The notes below the pieces were generated by a model that was not told the DNA's origin, searched no databases, and was given only the letters and a program-made list of their open reading frames with translations. From positions 1,922,001 through 1,986,000 of the forward strand of contig NZ_CP132353.1 in assembly GCF_030758455.1 (NCBI RefSeq): DNA of 64,000 nucleotides, given 5' to 3'. The DNA comes from Erwinia pyri (GTDB lineage: Bacteria > Pseudomonadota > Gammaproteobacteria > Enterobacterales > Enterobacteriaceae). Position 1 is the stretch's first letter. Every line of letters begins with the position of its first letter. The position numbers and the translations under genes are program-made. Positions 60,820-64,000 of the stretch are shown one piece after another.

Positions 60820-61515
60820 TCAGGCTCCAGCACGGTGGGTATGCAGCGCAGCGGACCAGAATTCATTTTTGCATCTCGGACAATGCAGGGTGTGCTGCGC
60901 CTCAATACGCTGTGTTATGCCGCAATGATTACAGGCATAAACGTCTGTCACCGGCACGCAAAGAAAATCCTTACGATGGGCCGGTGGCAGAACGGAGAGA
61001 CCGGGTCTGAGGTTGTCGCGGTCGAAAAAATAGATACTGATCTCACCATCAATTTCAAGGATGGCCAGTCGCACCTGACCGAGATGCTCGACGCCATTCT
61101 GGCGAAGCTCCATAAAAAATTCGTTTTCAGAAATATTATGCCTGTCCAGGCTCTCAAGTTCATACAGCCCGTCTTTAATCAGGGTCACAACATCGCCTTC
61201 AATCCAGCGTGAGAAACGGGGAATATGCGCGGTGAGAAAAGTGGTAAACCGGTAGAGAAAAAGCAGCACCACAAAAACCATGATCACCGGCAGCACCGGC
61301 ACGTCATCGTAGAAGGTGACGTCGCCCGATGCCGATCCCAGCGTAAGAATGATCACCAGCTCAAAAAGAGAGAGCTGACGGATCCCCCGGCGGCCAGATA
61401 TTTTCAGAAAGGTGAAAACAACGATATAGGCAATAAGTACCCGGAAAGCAACCTCGACCAGAAATGAGGCCTGCTGGTCATTAAGAAGAAAACGATGCCA
61501 GTCAAATGAGAACAT
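60820..61515 (-). CDS. DUF421 membrane protein with C-terminal zinc ribbon (YcaP/YetF-like)
   Basis: This 231-residue inner-membrane protein has three hydrophobic segments (about 18-40, 46-65 and 72-95). The DUF421 core shows SGRRGIRQLSLFELVIILTLGSASGD and the soluble domain with VVTLIKDGLYELESLDRHNISENEFFMELRQNG. The C-terminus carries CNHCG and CPRCK, two CxxC pairs forming a putative zinc ribbon. YetF-type DUF421 proteins are linked to spore or stress functions in Bacillus; the function here is unknown. Confidence 0.82.
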   Translation of the reverse strand: MFSFDWHRFLLNDQQASFLVEVAFRVLIAYIVVFTFLKISGRRGIRQLSLFELVIILTLGSASGDVTFYDDVPVLPVIMVFVVLLFLYRFTTFLTAHIPRFSRWIEGDVVTLIKDGLYELESLDRHNISENEFFMELRQNGVEHLGQVRLAILEIDGEISIYFFDRDNLRPGLSVLPPAHRKDFLCVPVTDVYACNHCGITQRIEAQHTLHCPRCKNEFWSAALHTHRAGA

Positions 61516-61686
61516 AGACAGAACGGAAACCTTCGGAATTAAACGTGTTTTATTATGACATAAGCCTGAATGGCATCACACAGGCTTAAGGAGGGAGGTG
61601 AAGGCAGGAAGGCGGCAGTAAGGCTTCCGGGAAAAGATCGCTTCTCTGCTGAATAACGCCTCCAGTGGAGAACGCATCCCGGAACA

Positions 61687-61703
61687 GGGGGCTTTACGCC
61701 CCC
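61687..61703 (-). terminator. Hairpin after aroH
   Basis: GGGGGC-TTTAC-GCCCCC (61687-61703), 15 bases past the aroH stop; the T-run on the minus strand is weak. A further 8-bp inverted repeat, TAAGCCTG/CAGGCTTA, occurs at 61561-61588, between aroH and the DUF421 gene. Confidence 0.5.
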
Positions 61704-61717
61704 CGCCAGAGAGTCAC

Positions 61718-62764
61718 TCAGAAGCGCGTATCCACCGCTTCTGCTAACTCAGCAAGAACCTCTTCGCTGTCATCCCAGCCCAGACAAGGGTCGGTAATAG
61801 ACTGGCCATAAACCAGCGGCTTGTCAGCTTCAACCTTCTGCGTACCTTCCTGAAGGAAGCTCTCAATCATTACGCCTGCCACAGCGCGTGAACCTTCGCG
61901 GATTTGCTGCGAGACAGAGGCCGAAACATCTTTTTGCCGACGATGCTGCTTCAGACAGTTGCCATGACTGAAATCGATAACCAGCTGTTCCGGAAGCCTG
62001 AACTCACGCAGCCGCGCCGCAGCCGCTGCAATATCTTCAGCATGATAGTTAGGCGCTTTTCCGCCACGCATAATGATATGACCGGAGGGATTGCCGCTGG
62101 TCTGGTAAATCGTCATCTGCCCATATTTATCGGGAGAGAGGAACATATGGCTGGCTCTGGCAGCGCGGATTGCATCCACGGCAATCTGGATGTTGCCATC
62201 CGTGCCGTTCTTGAATCCTACCGGACAGGAGAGAGCAGAGGCCATTTCGCGGTGGATTTGGCTTTCAGTGGTACGCGCGCCAATAGCGCCCCAGCTGATC
62301 AGGTCGGCAATAAACTGGCCCACCACCATATCCAGAAACTCGGTGGCAGTTGGCATGCCCAGCGCATTGATCTCCAGCAGCAGCCTGCGGGCAACTTCCA
62401 GACCATGGTTCACACGGAAGCTGCCGTTGAGATCCGGATCGGAAATCAGTCCCTTCCAGCCCACCACGGTGCGTGGTTTTTCAAAATAGGTGCGCATAAC
62501 GATTTCAAGGCGTGAACGGTATTTTTCACGCAATACGTTGAGTTTGCGGGCATATTCCACCGCTGCTTCAGGATCGTGCAGCGAGCAGGGGCCAATCACA
62601 ACCAGCAGGCGAGCATCTTCGCCAGACAGGATGCGGGCAATACGTTTGCGGGAATCGGTGACGTTGGTGGCGATAGCGGGAGTGATCGGCAGCCGTTTCG
62701 CCAGTTCATCAGGCGTAATCAGGCTCTCGATGCGCGCGGTCCGCAGCTCATCAGTTTTGTTCAT
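61718..62764 (-). CDS. aroH: 3-deoxy-7-phosphoheptulonate synthase, Trp-sensitive type
   Basis: This 348-residue class I DAHP synthase joins phosphoenolpyruvate and erythrose 4-phosphate at the start of the shikimate pathway. Motifs: LLVVIGPCSLHDPEAA (PEP/metal site), GWKGLISDPDLNGSF and IDFSHGNCLKQHRRQ. The isoform call rests on length, on location next to ppsR as in E. coli, and on the N-terminus MNKTDELRTARIESLITP. ATG 62764 is preferred to 62770. No obvious TrpR operator was found upstream. Confidence 0.92.
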   Translation of the reverse strand: MNKTDELRTARIESLITPDELAKRLPITPAIATNVTDSRKRIARILSGEDARLLVVIGPCSLHDPEAAVEYARKLNVLREKYRSRLEIVMRTYFEKPRTVVGWKGLISDPDLNGSFRVNHGLEVARRLLLEINALGMPTATEFLDMVVGQFIADLISWGAIGARTTESQIHREMASALSCPVGFKNGTDGNIQIAVDAIRAARASHMFLSPDKYGQMTIYQTSGNPSGHIIMRGGKAPNYHAEDIAAAAARLREFRLPEQLVIDFSHGNCLKQHRRQKDVSASVSQQIREGSRAVAGVMIESFLQEGTQKVEADKPLVYGQSITDPCLGWDDSEEVLAELAEAVDTRF

Positions 62765-62858
62765 AACCATCTCTGAAATTGTGTTCTTCGCAGCGGCAGG
62801 AGTACCGGGAAGTGATGGCGATCACAATAAACCAACCAGCGATGAATTCAACCGCTAA

Positions 62859-62877
62859 CGCCCGTTAATCGGGCGTA
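62859..62877. other. Inverted repeat between aroH and ppsR
   Basis: ACGCCCG-TTAAT-CGGGCGT: perfect 7-bp arms just past the ppsR stop. It lacks a T-run on either strand; it may be a weak terminator for ppsR or part of the aroH control region. Confidence 0.4.
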
Positions 62878-62896
62878 ACGCGATAAATATCACTTT

Positions 62897-63736
62897 TTAA
62901 TACATCCGGCGGGTCAGGCCCATGATATCCAGTATTTTTGTGGCGATCTCTTCCACGGAATAATTTGTGCTGTTGAGATAACGGATTTGATTAGTGCGGA
63001 AAAGGGCCTCCACTTCTCCTACCTCAAGGCGGCACTGGCGCATAGAGGCGTAACGCGTATTCTCGGCCCGCTCCTGGCGGATGGCAGCCAGGCGTTCAGG
63101 ATCGATCGTCAGACCAAACAGCTTGTTTTGAAAAGGCTTCAGCGCGGGCGGCAGCTTGAGATTATCCATATCATCGGCAATAAAGGGATAGTTGGCTGCG
63201 CGAATGCCAAACTGCATAGCCAGATAGAGACTGGTCGGGGTTTTACCACAGCGTGATACGCCCAGTAAAATGACCTGGGCATCCTCCAGCCCGCGCAGGG
63301 AGATGCCGTCGTCATGCGCCAGCGTATAATCTATCGCGGCTATACGGGCATCATATTTACCCAGATTATTCGCGGTTAACCCATGCGTCCGGTTGGCTAT
63401 TGGCGCCGGTGCGATCCCTAGCTCCTGCTGCAGCGGCGCCACCAGTGACTGCACAATATCCTGGCAAAAGCCGTCGCTCTGCAAAATGATGTCACGAATT
63501 TCAGGGGTAACGATAGAGATGAAAACCAGCGGACGAACGCCGCTTTTCTGATGCAGCGCGTTGATCTGCGCTTTCACCGCCTGGGCACGCTGAACGTTTT
63601 CAACAAAGGGCAGCGTGACGCTGTTAATCCCCACGGGAAACTGAGACAGCACGGCATGCCCCAGGACCTCTGCGGTTATCGCCGTGCCGTCAGAGATATA
63701 AAAAACACTGCGTTCGTTGTTCACGTCCATTTTCAC
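62897..63736 (-). CDS. ppsR: PEP synthase regulatory protein PpsR
   Basis: This 279-residue bifunctional kinase/pyrophosphorylase regulates phosphoenolpyruvate synthase by ADP-dependent phosphorylation and Pi-dependent dephosphorylation. It is the DUF299 family: [24 protein letters not shown] at the N-terminus and a P-loop [19 protein letters not shown] in the middle. Length matches E. coli (277). It is expected to be divergent from ppsA, which should begin beyond the window end. Confidence 0.96.
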   Translation of the reverse strand: MKMDVNNERSVFYISDGTAITAEVLGHAVLSQFPVGINSVTLPFVENVQRAQAVKAQINALHQKSGVRPLVFISIVTPEIRDIILQSDGFCQDIVQSLVAPLQQELGIAPAPIANRTHGLTANNLGKYDARIAAIDYTLAHDDGISLRGLEDAQVILLGVSRCGKTPTSLYLAMQFGIRAANYPFIADDMDNLKLPPALKPFQNKLFGLTIDPERLAAIRQERAENTRYASMRQCRLEVGEVEALFRTNQIRYLNSTNYSVEEIATKILDIMGLTRRMY

Positions 63737-64000
63737 TCCAGCTTTTGGGTTGCGGTCAGCCTAAATTAATCCACACCTGAAAAGCAAATAGTGACGTCGC
63801 CAGCAAGACAAAATAAATAATTCATAAGATAATCATATGAACTTTTCATTTTTATAAAACAGGGCGAAAGTGAAAATCAGGCGTTTTATGAAATGATGTT
63901 TCTCTTTGTCATACCTAAAAATAGCCCTTAATAAGAAAAGCATTCTAATCAGGAATCATTTTCCCTTGCGCAAACGGATTTGCCCGCTAAAAAAGCGTTT
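63737..64000. promoter_or_regulatory. Probable ppsR-ppsA divergent regulatory region, cut by the window end
   Basis: 264 AT-rich bases with no gene visible. In E. coli ppsA lies divergent from ppsR, so its promoter is expected here. I could not identify a convincing Cra site. Confidence 0.4.

Noticed and set aside
62771..62896. TrpR operator expected before aroH
   Set aside because: No convincing match to the ACTAGT-type palindrome; the isoform is called from length and position only.

Overview
The window is chromosomal DNA from a gamma-proteobacterium of the order Enterobacterales. The gene order spy-cho-yddG-nadE-osmE-katE-tcyP-ydjM-hxpB-yniB-yniA-ydiZ-ydiY-thrS-infC-rpmI-rplT-pheM-pheS-pheT-ihfA-btuCED-nlpC-ydiV-selO-aroH-ppsR closely follows the Escherichia coli map. 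Several differences (a large nas cluster, a complete sugar/polyol operon, no pfkB at its usual place) fit an environmental or plant-associated member such as the Erwinia/Pantoea group. That placement is inference and was not tested. I saw no tRNA, rRNA, insertion sequence, prophage or CRISPR array.

Layout. 1-8972: assimilatory nitrate operon, cut by the window start: ABC permease (partial), ABC ATPase, a large protein joining a NasC-like reductase in frame to a NasB-like nitrite reductase, nitrate reductase NasA with a C-terminal [2Fe-2S] domain, and a siroheme-pathway methyltransferase. 9026-19361: a DeoR-type regulator divergent from a nine-gene operon holding a split transketolase, two short-chain dehydrogenases, a ribose-type ABC importer, a DUF2291 lipoprotein and an FGGY kinase. 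This is the least characterised part of the window and looks like a self-contained pathway for importing, oxidising, phosphorylating and cleaving a sugar or polyol. 19369-21564: a secreted PEBP-family protein and a YchO-like outer-membrane protein. 21960-28083: astCADBE arginine succinyltransferase operon behind a near-consensus sigma-54 promoter.

28447-42758: stress and housekeeping genes (spy, cho, yddG, nadE, a Bcr/CflA exporter, osmE, an ACS-type MFS transporter, katE, tcyP, ydjM, hxpB, yniB, yniA). cho has a LexA-box match directly upstream, and ydjM has one or two. 43301-44431: a periplasmic iron-siderophore binding protein behind a Fur-box-like site, sitting between ydiZ and ydiY where E. 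coli has pfkB. 45903-55962: the conserved translation cluster thrS-infC-rpmI-rplT-pheST-ihfA, with a tRNA-Thr-like element before thrS, an AUU start for infC and the pheM leader peptide plus attenuator, then btuCED and nlpC.

56342-64000: ydiV/rflP (degenerate EAL protein), selO, a PRISE-like reductase with a divergent LysR regulator, a DUF421 membrane protein with a zinc ribbon, aroH and ppsR. The last 264 bases probably hold the start of the divergent ppsA regulatory region.
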